From contig JABSQH010000008.1 in the NCBI GenBank assembly GCA_013213745.1, forward strand, positions 1 through 64,000: a stretch of DNA of 64,000 nucleotides, given 5' to 3'. Source of the DNA: Ilumatobacteraceae bacterium. Its GTDB lineage: Bacteria; Actinomycetota; Acidimicrobiia; Acidimicrobiales; Ilumatobacteraceae. Shown here in pieces: positions 25,059 through 33,529 of the stretch; the first letter of the stretch is position 1; each line of letters starts with the position of its first letter. The notes beneath the pieces were generated by a model. It did no database searches. It was given only the letters and a program-made list of their open reading frames with translations, and had not been told where the DNA came from. Both the position numbers and the translations under genes were made by a program.

Positions 25059-26054
25059 ATGCTCGACGACCGCAAGACAGCGATCCTGACCGCCGTGGTG
25101 CAGGAGTACATCTCGACCGCGCAGCCGGTCGGTTCGAGTCACATCGCCAACATTCCGGCGATTGGCGTGTCGTCGGCGACCGTGCGCAACGAGATGTCGC
25201 AACTTGAACAAGACGGGTATCTGGTCCAGCCGCACACCTCGGCCGGTCGAGTCCCCACCGACAAGGGCTATCGGTACTTCGTCGATCATCTGGCGTCGCC
25301 GGGCCGACTCGACCGGGCCTCGGCCCGCCAAGTCGGTGATTTTTTCGCTGCCGCCCATGGCCGCCTCGAAGAGATGCTCAACGAAACCTCGAACTTGCTC
25401 GCGGCGCTGACCAACAACGCCGCGGTCGTCGTGGGACCCCGCGCGGAGGCGGTGGCCATTCGGCGGATCGACCTCGTGTCGCTGTCGGAGGTGTTGGCCA
25501 CGGTGGTGGTCGTGTTCGTCAACGGATCGGTGGAGAACGCCCAGCTTGCATTGGTCGACGGTGAAGACGACCTCAAACTCTCCGCGGCCAGCGTGCATCT
25601 CACTGCAGCCCTCGAGGGCTCCGTGATCGGTGCGGTCAGCCAGGTCACAGCGACCGGCGACGCCACGGTCGACGCGATCTGTGCGCGCACGCTCGCGGCG
25701 CTGGCCAACATCGGAGCAGCCGACCAGGTGTTCACCGGTGGCGTCGCCAGCGTCGCCGGGGCATTCGACGCCGTCGACGTGGTGCGCGATGTGCTGGCCA
25801 CGCTCGAGCAGCAGTTCGTCGTGGTGACGCTCGTGTCCGACCTGATCGAGCGCGGCATGTCGGTGGCGATCGGCGGCGAGCACGGCGTCGAGCAGCTCGC
25901 CTCGTGTGCCGTGGTCGTCGCTCCGGTGGTGGTCGATGGCGAGCACCTCGGTTCGGTCGGAGTGCTCGGCCCGACCCGGATGGACTACCCGCAGGCACTG
26001 GCGACGGTCGACGTCGTCAGTGAAGAGCTCGGTCATCGGATCGAGGACGGATGA
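25059..26054 (+). CDS. hrcA: heat-inducible transcription repressor HrcA
   Basis: A 331-residue HrcA. The N-terminal winged helix contains the family motif GVSSATVRNEMSQLEQDGYL and PHTSAGRVPTDKGYRYFVDHL (residues about 35-75). The middle and C-terminal GAF-like domain ends SVGVLGPTRMDYPQALATVD. HrcA needs GroEL to fold and represses chaperone genes through CIRCE; a CIRCE-like site abuts its own start. dnaJ follows after three bases, so the two are co-transcribed. Confidence 0.95.
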   Translation: MLDDRKTAILTAVVQEYISTAQPVGSSHIANIPAIGVSSATVRNEMSQLEQDGYLVQPHTSAGRVPTDKGYRYFVDHLASPGRLDRASARQVGDFFAAAHGRLEEMLNETSNLLAALTNNAAVVVGPRAEAVAIRRIDLVSLSEVLATVVVVFVNGSVENAQLALVDGEDDLKLSAASVHLTAALEGSVIGAVSQVTATGDATVDAICARTLAALANIGAADQVFTGGVASVAGAFDAVDVVRDVLATLEQQFVVVTLVSDLIERGMSVAIGGEHGVEQLASCAVVVAPVVVDGEHLGSVGVLGPTRMDYPQALATVDVVSEELGHRIEDG

Positions 26055-26057
26055 TCG

Positions 26058-27212
26058 ATGGCTGACTATTACGACATCCTCGGCGTGTCGCGCACAGCGA
26101 GCGCCGATGAGATCAAACGTGCGTACCGTCAAAAGGCGCGGGAATTGCACCCCGATGCGAATTCCGGCGATGCCGAAGCGGCCGAACAGTTCAAACAGGT
26201 GGCGCTGGCGTATCAGGTGCTGTCCGACGATGATCAGCGAGCACGTTACGACCGCTTCGGCGAGGCCGGTGTCGGAGGTGCCGGCCGCGGACCGACAGCC
26301 GAAGACCTGTTCGGCGGTGGCCTCGGCGACATCTTCGAGACGTTCTTCGGCGGCGGTGGCGGAGGCGGCGCAGGTCCGTTCGGTGGCGGCAGTCCGTTTG
26401 GCGGCCAGCGCGGCCCGTCGGGACCGCCTCGCGGACAGGACCTCGAGGTCACGGTCGATCTGTCGTTCGAGCAGGCGGTGTTCGGTGATCAGATCGACGT
26501 CGACTTGAAGCTCCCGGTGACCTGCGACACCTGCACGGGTTCCGGCGCCGAGCCCGGCACGAGCCCCGTCACATGCAGCGAATGCGGAGGCAGCGGACAG
26601 GTGCAGCGGGTCCGCCAGAGCCTGTTGGGTCAGATGGTCACCGCGAGTCCATGCCCTCGGTGCAACGGCCTCGGCGAGACGATCGCCACCCCGTGCACCA
26701 CCTGTCGCGGCGAGGGCCGAATCACCGCCGACAAGACATACCAGGTCGACGTCCCCGCCGGTGTCGACTCGGGCTCGACGTTGCGTCTCGGGCAACGCGG
26801 CGCGGTGGGTCCGCGCGGCGGTAAACCCGGCGATCTCTACGTTCATCTGCGCGTCGCTCGGCACCCGCGGTTCGTGCGCGACGAGCTCGACCTCGTGTGC
26901 GAGGTGCCGATCTCGATCGCTCAGGCCGCACTGGGAACTTCACTCGAGTTGGAGACCCTCGACGGAGTCGAAAAGCTCGTCGTGCCGCCGGGCACGCAAC
27001 CGGGCCGCGAATTCGTCCTGCGGGCGCGAGGTGTACCGCGGTTGCGCGGCAGAGGGCGCGGCGATCTGCGGGCGATCGTGTCGATCGCGGTGCCAGATGA
27101 CCTCAGCGACCGCGAGGTCGAGTTGCTCACCGAGTACGCCGAGGGCCGCGGGGAAACGGTGGGCAACCCCAAAGAGGGCCTCTTCTCGCGCATGAAGTCC
27201 GCCTTCACGTGA
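26058..27212 (+). CDS. dnaJ: chaperone protein DnaJ
   Basis: A 384-residue type I DnaJ. J domain residues 1-65 (DYYDILGVSRTASADEIKRA, HPD in ELHPDAN). Gly-rich linker about 70-125. The zinc domain has four CxxCxGxG motifs (CDTCTGSG, CSECGGSG, CPRCNGLG, CTTCRGEG) and the client-binding domains follow. It delivers unfolded proteins to DnaK. In actinobacteria this is the DnaJ2 copy paired with hrcA. The stop overlaps the rsmE start by four bases. Confidence 0.96.
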   Translation: MADYYDILGVSRTASADEIKRAYRQKARELHPDANSGDAEAAEQFKQVALAYQVLSDDDQRARYDRFGEAGVGGAGRGPTAEDLFGGGLGDIFETFFGGGGGGGAGPFGGGSPFGGQRGPSGPPRGQDLEVTVDLSFEQAVFGDQIDVDLKLPVTCDTCTGSGAEPGTSPVTCSECGGSGQVQRVRQSLLGQMVTASPCPRCNGLGETIATPCTTCRGEGRITADKTYQVDVPAGVDSGSTLRLGQRGAVGPRGGKPGDLYVHLRVARHPRFVRDELDLVCEVPISIAQAALGTSLELETLDGVEKLVVPPGTQPGREFVLRARGVPRLRGRGRGDLRAIVSIAVPDDLSDREVELLTEYAEGRGETVGNPKEGLFSRMKSAFT

Positions 27213-27925
27213 CGCTCGAACGGCTGCGGTCGTCGGCGGCTCACGTCCTCGTCGATCCGGGCGCGCTCGACGACCGGGCGATCGTGTTGAGCGAGGACGA
27301 CGCACACCACTTGCGTCGTGTGCTTCGCCTGCGCTCGGGTGCGGCGGTCACAGCGACCGACGGCGCTGGCGATTGGATCGACACCGAGGTCGTCTTCGGC
27401 GACAACGGATCGACCGAACTGCGACCGACGAGCGACCGGCAGCACGCACCGCGGATCGCGCCGGTCGAGATCGCCGCGGCGATCCCCAAGGGCGACCGCC
27501 TGGAGTGGATGGCGCAGAAGGTGACCGAACTCGGTGCAACCACGTTGGTGCTGCTCGACGCCGACCACTCGGTGGTCCGCTGGCCGCCCGAGCGCGTCGA
27601 ACGTCATCTCGCCCGCCTGCAGCGGATCGCCGACGAGGCACTGCGACAGAGTCGCCGTACGTGGCGACTCGACGTTGCTGGCCCGACGACCGCCATCGAC
27701 TACGTCGCCGCCGGCGCTGCAGACATCACCGGTCCGGTGATCGCCGAGCCTGGTGGACGAGCGCTCACCGAGGACGACCGGTGCGTCGCGATCGGCCCGG
27801 AGGGCGGTTGGAGCGAGCGGGAACTGGACGCAGCCGGGGAGCGGGTCGATCTCGGGGCGACGATTCTACGGACCGAGACGGCGGCTGTGGCCGTAGCGGC
27901 ACGCTGCGTGACGATCTCACGCTGA
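27209..27925 (+). CDS. rsmE: 16S rRNA m3U1498 methyltransferase
   Basis: A 238-residue SPOUT methyltransferase. N-terminal PUA-like part has LSEDDAHHLRRVLRLRSGAA. The SPOUT part shows IPKGDRLEWMAQKVTELGAT, ADEALRQSRRTWRLDV and the knot motifs IGPEGGWSERELDA and LGATILRTETAAVAVAARC, which bind AdoMet. It methylates U1498 of 16S rRNA. GTG 27209 overlaps the dnaJ stop (GTGA), so it belongs to the hrcA-dnaJ-rsmE operon. Confidence 0.94.
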   Translation: MTLERLRSSAAHVLVDPGALDDRAIVLSEDDAHHLRRVLRLRSGAAVTATDGAGDWIDTEVVFGDNGSTELRPTSDRQHAPRIAPVEIAAAIPKGDRLEWMAQKVTELGATTLVLLDADHSVVRWPPERVERHLARLQRIADEALRQSRRTWRLDVAGPTTAIDYVAAGAADITGPVIAEPGGRALTEDDRCVAIGPEGGWSERELDAAGERVDLGATILRTETAAVAVAARCVTISR

Positions 27926-28061
27926 GTGGGTTGCATCTGTCGTGCGAACGCAGATAGTGTTCGCCGTGTGTCGCCGGCGGGACGGTTGACCGCGTCGCAG
28001 TCGACCGAGGCGACGCACGATCAGTAGCGAGCAGTGACAGCCAGCCGTGAAAGGCGGAACG

Positions 28062-28565
28062 ATGACGATCGACGATGATGCGCCGACCGACTACAGCTTG
28101 CAGGTGGGTGACCGCCTGCGGGTGATCCGCAAGCAGAAGCGGATGTCGTTGCAAGACGTCGAGGCACGCTCTGACCAGGAGTTCAAAGCGTCGGTGCTCG
28201 GGGCCTACGAGCGCGGCGAGCGGGCGCTGTCGGTGCCCCGTCTCGACCGCCTGGCCCAGTTCTACGCTGTTCCTGTCGAGCAGCTGTTGCCACGAGAGCA
28301 GACCGGCGCCGAGACGGCGCACCTCGGTGGTCTGCAGAAGAAGCTGGCGATCGACCTGGCCAAGCTGGTGCAGCTCAGCGGTGCCCCGTTCGAGATGCTT
28401 GCCCGCTACCTCCGACTGATTCAAGTGCAGCGCCAGGACTTCAACGGGCGCGTCCTCACCGTACGCGGCGACGACACCCGGGCGATCGCAGCGATGCTCG
28501 ATGTGCCGGTCGATCAGGTCGGCGATCGACTCGAAGCGCTCGATCTGCTGTTCACACCGCTGTAG
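28062..28565 (+). CDS. BldD-like transcriptional regulator
   Basis: A 167-residue regulator. N-terminal XRE-type helix-turn-helix (residues about 12-75: VGDRLRVIRKQKRMSLQDVE, VLGAYERGERALSVPRLDRL). The C-terminal domain (about 85-167) carries RQD-FNGRVLTV-RGDD, matching the RxD-X8-RxxD motif by which Streptomyces BldD binds cyclic di-GMP. BldD represses developmental genes as a c-di-GMP-bridged dimer. The start is ATG 28062, preceded by AAAGGCGGAA; an upstream in-frame GTG (28047) is part of that site. Confidence 0.88.
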   Translation: MTIDDDAPTDYSLQVGDRLRVIRKQKRMSLQDVEARSDQEFKASVLGAYERGERALSVPRLDRLAQFYAVPVEQLLPREQTGAETAHLGGLQKKLAIDLAKLVQLSGAPFEMLARYLRLIQVQRQDFNGRVLTVRGDDTRAIAAMLDVPVDQVGDRLEALDLLFTPL

Positions 28566-28596
28566 CGGCCGACGAACGAGACGATCGGCCGGCTCG

Positions 28597-29679
28597 ATGA
28601 ACGAGTTCGGGGTCTACATTCACATCCCGTTCTGCGCCGCCAAGTGCGACTACTGCGCGTTTGCGACCTGGACCGATCGCCACCATCTCGCCGAGGCGTA
28701 CCTGGCGGCACTGCACACCGAGATCGAGCGGGCGGTGGCCGACGGTCTGCCGACAGCAACGACGGTGTTCGTCGGCGGCGGGACACCCACGCAGGTCGAG
28801 CCCGCGGCGCTCGCCGACGTGATCGCTGCCGTTCCACGCGCCACCGATGCCGAGGTCACGGTGGAGTGCAATCCCGACGACGTCGATGTCGACCTGTTTG
28901 CCACGTATCGATCGGCCGGCGTCAACCGGATCAGTCTCGGTGTGCAATCGATGTCGGCACACGTGTTGGCCGCGCTGGGTCGCACGCATGATCCCGACAA
29001 CGTCGCCGCCGCCGTCGCCGCGTTGCGCACGGCAGGTATGTCATCGTTCAATCTCGATCTGATCTATGGATCGGTCGGTGAGACGGTCGACGACTGGGCG
29101 CAAACACTCGATGCTGCGTTGGCCCTCGACCCACCGCACATCTCCGCGTACGGGCTCACGGTCGAGGCGGGTACCCCGCTCGCCGAGTCGCCCGCGCAGT
29201 ACCCGGACGATGACGACCAGGCCGACAAGTACGAGCTCGCCGACGACCGGCTCGAGGCAGCCGGACTTGCGCACTACGAGGTGTCGAACTGGGCACGAGC
29301 CGGGCACGAGTCCCGGCACAACCGCCTGTACTGGTCGCAGACCGACTACCGCGGCTTTGGATGCGCTGCGCACTCGCATGCCGCGGGTCGACGTTGGTGG
29401 AACGTGCGCACACCCGACCGCTACATCGCCCTCGTCGGTCGTGGCGAATCGGTCGTCGCCGCCGACGAACAGCTCGATGTAGCGACGCGCACGGTCGAGA
29501 GTCGCCAGCTTTCGTTGCGCACTAGGGAAGGTGTCGAGTCGGCGGCATTCTCCGCATCGGATCTCGACGAGCTGATCGCCGCGGGTCTCGTGGTCCGGGC
29601 GGCTCGGTCGACGGTGCGGTTGACGCGTCGGGGGCGTCTGTTGGCCAATGAGGTGGCGCTGCGCGTTCGATCGGAATGA
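28597..29679 (+). CDS. hemW: HemW-type radical SAM protein (coproporphyrinogen III oxidase-like)
   Basis: A 360-residue radical SAM protein. The iron-sulfur motif is CAAKCDYC (residues about 14-21), preceded by VYIHIPFC. VFVGGGTPTQV, NRISLGVQSM, FNLDLIYGSVGET and HYEVSNWARAGHESRHN match HemW, which is now regarded as a heme chaperone rather than a true CPO. The C-terminal HemN domain (RLYWSQTDYRGFGCAAHS to TRRGRLLANEVALR) is complete. ATG 28597 is the family start. Confidence 0.92.
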   Translation: MNEFGVYIHIPFCAAKCDYCAFATWTDRHHLAEAYLAALHTEIERAVADGLPTATTVFVGGGTPTQVEPAALADVIAAVPRATDAEVTVECNPDDVDVDLFATYRSAGVNRISLGVQSMSAHVLAALGRTHDPDNVAAAVAALRTAGMSSFNLDLIYGSVGETVDDWAQTLDAALALDPPHISAYGLTVEAGTPLAESPAQYPDDDDQADKYELADDRLEAAGLAHYEVSNWARAGHESRHNRLYWSQTDYRGFGCAAHSHAAGRRWWNVRTPDRYIALVGRGESVVAADEQLDVATRTVESRQLSLRTREGVESAAFSASDLDELIAAGLVVRAARSTVRLTRRGRLLANEVALRVRSE

Positions 29680-30053
29680 GTGATCACTCCAAATCAGACG
29701 GCACGCGGCATCGCGTTCGTATGACCGATGAGTTCCTTCGCTCAGTCGCTGATAGCTGGCTGTGGCATCGGTTGCAGGGTCGTAGAGATCCGGCGGTCGT
29801 CATCGCGGAGGAGTCGGGACCATACGAGCGGCGCCGCCGGTCGGGGGTCGGCCAGCCCGACGACGCAGCCAAGACCGCCGCAGGCTGGATCGACGCGGCC
29901 CGACGCAAGGGTCTGCTCCCCTGTCGTCGCGCCGGCGATTGCGCGGTCGATGACTCGTGGCGACCGGTGGAGTCGGCGCTAGCATCGCCGTTCCAAACGA
30001 TCGCGTCGGCGGTCCGAGGGCGCGTAGCTCAGTTGGTTAGAGCGCTACCATGA
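29676..30053 (+). CDS. small HTH-like hypothetical protein running into tRNA-Val
   Basis: A 125-codon frame starting with ATGA overlap on the hemW stop. Residues 17-85 (TDEFLRSVADSWLWHRLQGR ... AGWIDAARRKGLL) resemble the small helix-turn-helix module with an AARxxGLL end found in actinobacterial hypothetical proteins. Its last 12 codons lie inside the tRNA-Val gene and stop at the anticodon region, so the C-terminus is probably not original. Possibly a truncated gene. Low confidence that it is expressed. Confidence 0.4.
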   Translation: MSDHSKSDGTRHRVRMTDEFLRSVADSWLWHRLQGRRDPAVVIAEESGPYERRRRSGVGQPDDAAKTAAGWIDAARRKGLLPCRRAGDCAVDDSWRPVESALASPFQTIASAVRGRVAQLVRALP

Positions 30054-30091
30054 CACGGTAGAGGTCCCGGGTTCGAATCCCGTCGTGCCCA
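30018..30091 (+). tRNA. tRNA-Val (GAC)
   Basis: Acceptor arms GGGCGCG and CGTGCCC pair (one G-U); the D-arm is GCTC-AGTTGGTTA-GAGC; the anticodon stem-loop is CTACC-ATGACAC-GGTAG with anticodon GAC; the T-loop is TTCGAAT with four of five stem pairs (49-65 is C-T). Discriminator A at 30091. CCA is not encoded. The stretch after it (30092-30530) contains only a broken gene. Confidence 0.93.
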
Positions 30092-30126
30092 CTTAAGCGG
30101 GCGACATCGACTCCGGCGGGTCGTGG

Positions 30127-30423
30127 TTGTTGCACAGCGCGAAGCTGGCGGTCGACGGTGGGACGACGGCCCAACTTCCTCCGGTGTGGTCGAGTCTGGC
30201 CTACGTGCAGGCCAGGACGGGACACTTCGAGTCGGCGGTTCGGATCATGGGCGCGAGTGACGCGTTGGCGCACGAGATCGGGCTTGTGCTTCCCCCGGTG
30301 CCAGCCGAGGTCCGGCGCGCCGCAGAGCAAGCTGTGCCGGACCGGTTGATCGAGGGACGGCGCGTTGTCGGCGAGACTCCGTCGGCGGCCCAGCTGCGCA
30401 GCGAGGTCGAGACGAACGCATAA
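30127..30423 (+). pseudogene. C-terminal fragment of an ATPase/TPR-type regulator
   Basis: About 99 codons (nominal TTG start 30127) encode WSSLAYVQARTGHFESAVRI, MGASDALAHEIGLVLPPVP and a tail GRRVVGETPSAAQLRSEVE. This resembles the extreme C-terminus of large LuxR/cyclase-ATPase-TPR regulators, where such proteins normally exceed 800 residues. Nothing of the rest is present. It begins just after tRNA-Val, suggesting it was left by a recombination or deletion at the tRNA. Confidence 0.55.
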
Positions 30424-30530
30424 CGACGATGGAAAGCGACCACGGCTGACAGCGTTCTCGATGCGACGTCACCTCGGCGGGCGGGGAGCACGTTGAAGTC
30501 GGGCGGCGCCGATCTCATACGCTGGCGGTC

Positions 30531-31175
30531 TTGCATACGATCCCATTCCCACTCTTGCTTGTCGCTGGTGTGACGTTGGCGGCCGCATGCGGCAGCGACG
30601 ACACCGGCACGAGCGACACCACCGCACCTGCCAGTGAGACCACGGCGTCCGCGAGTGACACCAGCTCGGCACCCAGCCCCGGTGGCGACGGAACTGTGTT
30701 CACCGTCCCCGTCGGCGTCGGCGGCACCGTCGATCTGGCCGTCGACGGCGACACGGTCTCGATCGCCGGTCTCGATCTCGCAGATGGCTGGAGCGAGTCG
30801 TCGCGTTCTGAAGACGACGGCGACGTCGACCTCAACCTGACCTCCGCGACAGCGACCATCGAGATCGATGCCGACGTCGACTCCGCAGCGCTGCTCGAAG
30901 TCGACGTCGACTCGAAGTTCGACCTCGGGGCGGGTACCTATGTCGAGCCGACGATTGCCGGCGATGTCATCGTTCTTCTCGATGAGTCCGCCGTGTCGGT
31001 CGACTCCTTCGACCTTGTCGGCGGCTGGGACGTGGTCGCCGACAGCCAAGACGGCGAGTCCTTCGACGTGACGCTGGCCGAAGGGTCGAGTGCGGCCACC
31101 GTGGAGCTCGCCGGTGACGTCGACGACGGCCGCGGCGAGATCGACACCGAGTCGCGAATCCCGATCACTGGTTGA
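30531..31175 (+). CDS. secreted lipoprotein, unknown function
   Basis: A 214-residue protein starting at TTG 30531. A signal peptide ends in lipobox LAAAC (Cys near 21), followed by a Thr/Ser/Asp-rich linker to about residue 58. The mature part is acidic and repetitive, with alternating VDLAVDGDTVSIAGLDLADG and LNLTSATATIEIDADVDSAA blocks that read as beta-strands, then FDLVGGWDVVADSQDGESFD echoing the first. Two related halves suggest an internal duplication. No family recognised; exported to the cell surface. Confidence 0.6.
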   Translation: MHTIPFPLLLVAGVTLAAACGSDDTGTSDTTAPASETTASASDTSSAPSPGGDGTVFTVPVGVGGTVDLAVDGDTVSIAGLDLADGWSESSRSEDDGDVDLNLTSATATIEIDADVDSAALLEVDVDSKFDLGAGTYVEPTIAGDVIVLLDESAVSVDSFDLVGGWDVVADSQDGESFDVTLAEGSSAATVELAGDVDDGRGEIDTESRIPITG

Positions 31176-31208
31176 ACACGCCCGGGTTGGCCGGCCGCGC
31201 CCATCGCG

Positions 31209-31661
31209 TTGACCCGCTCGTGGCAGCAGCTATGGGAGCCTGGGCGGACGATCACGGCGATTCACGCACTGATCTATTCAGACGACGTCGACACAACTCG
31301 GTCGTTCTTGCGTGACGTTCTCGGTCTCCCGTTCGTCAACGATGCCGATGTGCCAGACGGGTCCGACACGGGCTGGCTGATCTTCGGCACCGGCCCGAGC
31401 GAGCTCGGGGTGCACCCGACCCGGGCGGAACACGACGGTCAGATCTGGCAGACGCATCGGCACGTGGAGTTGTCGTTCATGTGCGACGACGTTGCGGTCA
31501 CTCGCGAGGATCTCGAGAGCAAAAGAGCGCAGTTCGATGGCGACATCGCCGACCGGGGTTGGGGACTCGTCACCATGCTGACCGTGCGACGCTCAAGCGG
31601 CCATCGCCAAGGTCGCCTTGAGTTCCAATCCCATTGTTCCCTCTCCGATTACACCGTGTAA
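31209..31661 (+). CDS. VOC (glyoxalase-like) protein with altered C-terminus
   Basis: The first 125 residues are a vicinal-oxygen-chelate domain: AIHALIYSDDVDTTRSFLRD, LGLPFVNDADVPDGSDTGWL, HVELSFMCDDVAVTREDLES and DIADRGWGLVTMLTV. Normal relatives continue with a P-G...LYEPKHP end; here RRSSGHRQGRLEFQSHC follows instead, so the last strand and one metal ligand are probably lost. The only start is TTG 31209. It lies between a lipoprotein and an oxidase pseudogene and is probably decaying. Confidence 0.55.
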   Translation: MTRSWQQLWEPGRTITAIHALIYSDDVDTTRSFLRDVLGLPFVNDADVPDGSDTGWLIFGTGPSELGVHPTRAEHDGQIWQTHRHVELSFMCDDVAVTREDLESKRAQFDGDIADRGWGLVTMLTVRRSSGHRQGRLEFQSHCSLSDYTV

Positions 31662-31786
31662 TCAGTAGCCGTACTTGCCCGGCGCCGACTCGGTGCAGCT
31701 CGATGAGCCGCGCCACGAGGTGGCGTACTCCCTGGGTGAGCGAACGCAGTAGCTGCGTTGCGGGTGGCGCTGCGTGAGGAGTGGGT

Positions 31787-32155
31787 TCAGTCGCCCGTGC
31801 CTGTGAATCGTTGCGCGCCCAGAAATCCGATCGGGTGATCGGTGCCGCCGTCGAGTGCGAGGTCGGCCAGAACTTCGCCGAGCACCGACGCGAACTTGAA
31901 GCCATGCCCGGACAGGCCGACGGCGAAGTGCGCCCGCGAGGCGGACGTGCGCTTCGACGCACGCTTCGACCGACAGGTATCCCGCCATCGGCTCGAAGAC
32001 GGCTGTCTGGCAGGCCGGGACTCTGAAGCCCGGCCAGCGACGCCACCGACCACCGGACCGTCACGATCGCCGACTTCGACAATGCCCGACTCGTAGTACA
32101 AGGTGGCGCCGACGCCGCCGGTCCCGACCACGATGCAGTCGTAGACCTCACTCAC
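31787..32155 (-). pseudogene. N-methyl amino acid (MSOX/MTOX-type) FAD oxidase remnant
   Basis: The first codons give [17 protein letters not shown], the FAD-binding GxGxxG start of sarcosine/N-methyltryptophan oxidases. A later internal piece ([12 protein letters not shown]) is joined directly to it; a middle piece [17 protein letters not shown] is in another frame; the original frame resumes with [20 protein letters not shown] and [11 protein letters not shown], the family C-terminus. Roughly 250 of 380 residues are missing. Several deletions and two frame changes make it a pseudogene. The 125 bases between it and the VOC gene show nothing. Confidence 0.75.
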
Positions 32156-32183
32156 CGGGCAGGCTCACGTCGGCAGGCGGGGA

Positions 32184-33443
32184 TCAACCGCCCACGGTCG
32201 ACGATTCGATGTCACACAGAACGATCGACTCGAGCAGCACTTCTTCGTACAGTCTCTGCGACTCCACCGGGATGTCGTCGAGATTGCGAAGCGACCCGGT
32301 ATTGGGATCGCGCAGCTCATCTTCGCCGAGTGCGCCGACGAAGGCCTCGGACACACACTGCCCGCCGTCACCCGTGGGGCCGAGGTGCGCCTCCATTTCG
32401 GCCGCGACCTCCTCGACGAGGTCGTCGATGCCCGTGTCCTCGCCGGCGTCGGTGTCGGAGCCCGCATCCTCGTCGGTGTCGCCGTCCGAGCCGCTGCCAG
32501 CGGTTGCTTCGCCCGAGTCGCTCCCGACAAAAGGGAGCACGATGGCGTCGAGGTCGCCTGGCGTGCCCGCCAGGATCAGCAGCGTGCGTGAGCCGTTGGC
32601 CCCCTCCACGGGGAATGGTCCACCAACGGTGGCTTCGGCGCACTCGGTGTCTTGGTTGTCGTAGAACACCACATCGACGGCGCTGTCGAAGAGGAACGCC
32701 GGGGTCTGGTTGCCACCGATGAGGACGTTCGCCATCTCGGTGTTGTCCTGACAACCCGAGACGCCGTCGTAGCCGAGCCGCATCCCGAAATCGTTGTCGG
32801 TGACGGCCACCGACACCGTCACGAGCAACGCCCCGCTGTCGTCGGCTGCCGGCATGGCATTGCCGGCGTCGGGGGCATCGGCGGTCGGATCTTCCCAGAG
32901 TTCGAGGCCTCTCGACTCGCCGGCGAACTCGTCTTCGTGCAGCACGACGGTACGGGTCGGGCCGTTGTCTTCCTGGAACGCAGTACCGAACTCGCCGATG
33001 AAATCGGTGCAATCGACAACGCACGTGGGGTCGGTGGCGCCTTCTTCGGTCACGAGGAACACACCCTCGGTTGGTGGCGCATAGAGATCGCTGACCTCAC
33101 CGGGCTGGAGGCCGGCCTGGACGAGCGACGCCTCGACGAGGCCGGTCGTGCGGACGTACAAGTCGACCGGACGCTCGAGCTGGTTGACGGTACGGAACTC
33201 GATGTCGCCAGGCGTGAAGTCGCCCGACGAGCTGTCATCGCCACCATCATCGCTGCCGTCGGCGTCGGCCACATCGTCGCGCTCGGTCGTCGCCGTCGTG
33301 TCGTCCGATGCCGCGTCGGTGGTGGCCGCTGCTGCGGTGGTCGCCGTCGTGTCGTCGCCGCTGTCGTCGTCACTCAGGCATGCAGCGAGAACGAGGACGC
33401 CAGCAGCAGCCGTGATGAGGAGGGTTCGTCGAGGGGTCCGCAC
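32184..33443 (-). CDS. secreted lipoprotein with low-complexity linkers, unknown function
   Basis: A 419-residue protein starting at GTG 33443. The signal peptide ends with LVLAAC (Cys22), then a long Asp/Thr/Ala linker to about residue 78. The central region (IEFRTVNQLERPVDLYVRTT, SLVQAGLQPGEVSDLYAPP, SRTLLILAGTPGDLDAIVLP) has the feel of a DUF4397-like beta domain, found in surface proteins. A second Gly/Asp/Ser linker near 305-330 precedes a helical C-terminus with Cys residues (GQCVSEAFVGALGEDELRD ... VLCDIESS). Function unknown; probably cell-surface. Confidence 0.65.
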   Translation of the reverse strand: MRTPRRTLLITAAAGVLVLAACLSDDDSGDDTTATTAAAATTDAASDDTTATTERDDVADADGSDDGGDDSSSGDFTPGDIEFRTVNQLERPVDLYVRTTGLVEASLVQAGLQPGEVSDLYAPPTEGVFLVTEEGATDPTCVVDCTDFIGEFGTAFQEDNGPTRTVVLHEDEFAGESRGLELWEDPTADAPDAGNAMPAADDSGALLVTVSVAVTDNDFGMRLGYDGVSGCQDNTEMANVLIGGNQTPAFLFDSAVDVVFYDNQDTECAEATVGGPFPVEGANGSRTLLILAGTPGDLDAIVLPFVGSDSGEATAGSGSDGDTDEDAGSDTDAGEDTGIDDLVEEVAAEMEAHLGPTGDGGQCVSEAFVGALGEDELRDPNTGSLRNLDDIPVESQRLYEEVLLESIVLCDIESSTVGG

Positions 33444-33529
33444 GGCGGGTCACGCTAGTGACCCGAGCCGACCCTGACCGTTGTTGCTGGAGTCGATGCA
33501 CGGCAGCTGCGGCGTAGCCTGCCTCGCCG

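Noticed and set aside
23516-25111. A 531-codon minus-strand frame opposite photolyase
   Set aside because: No recognisable domain; the photolyase on the plus strand has complete motifs. High GC makes long antisense frames common here.
24894-26864. A 656-codon minus-strand frame opposite hrcA-dnaJ
   Set aside because: Composition is a shadow of the plus-strand genes (His/Arg/Asp-rich), with no homology.
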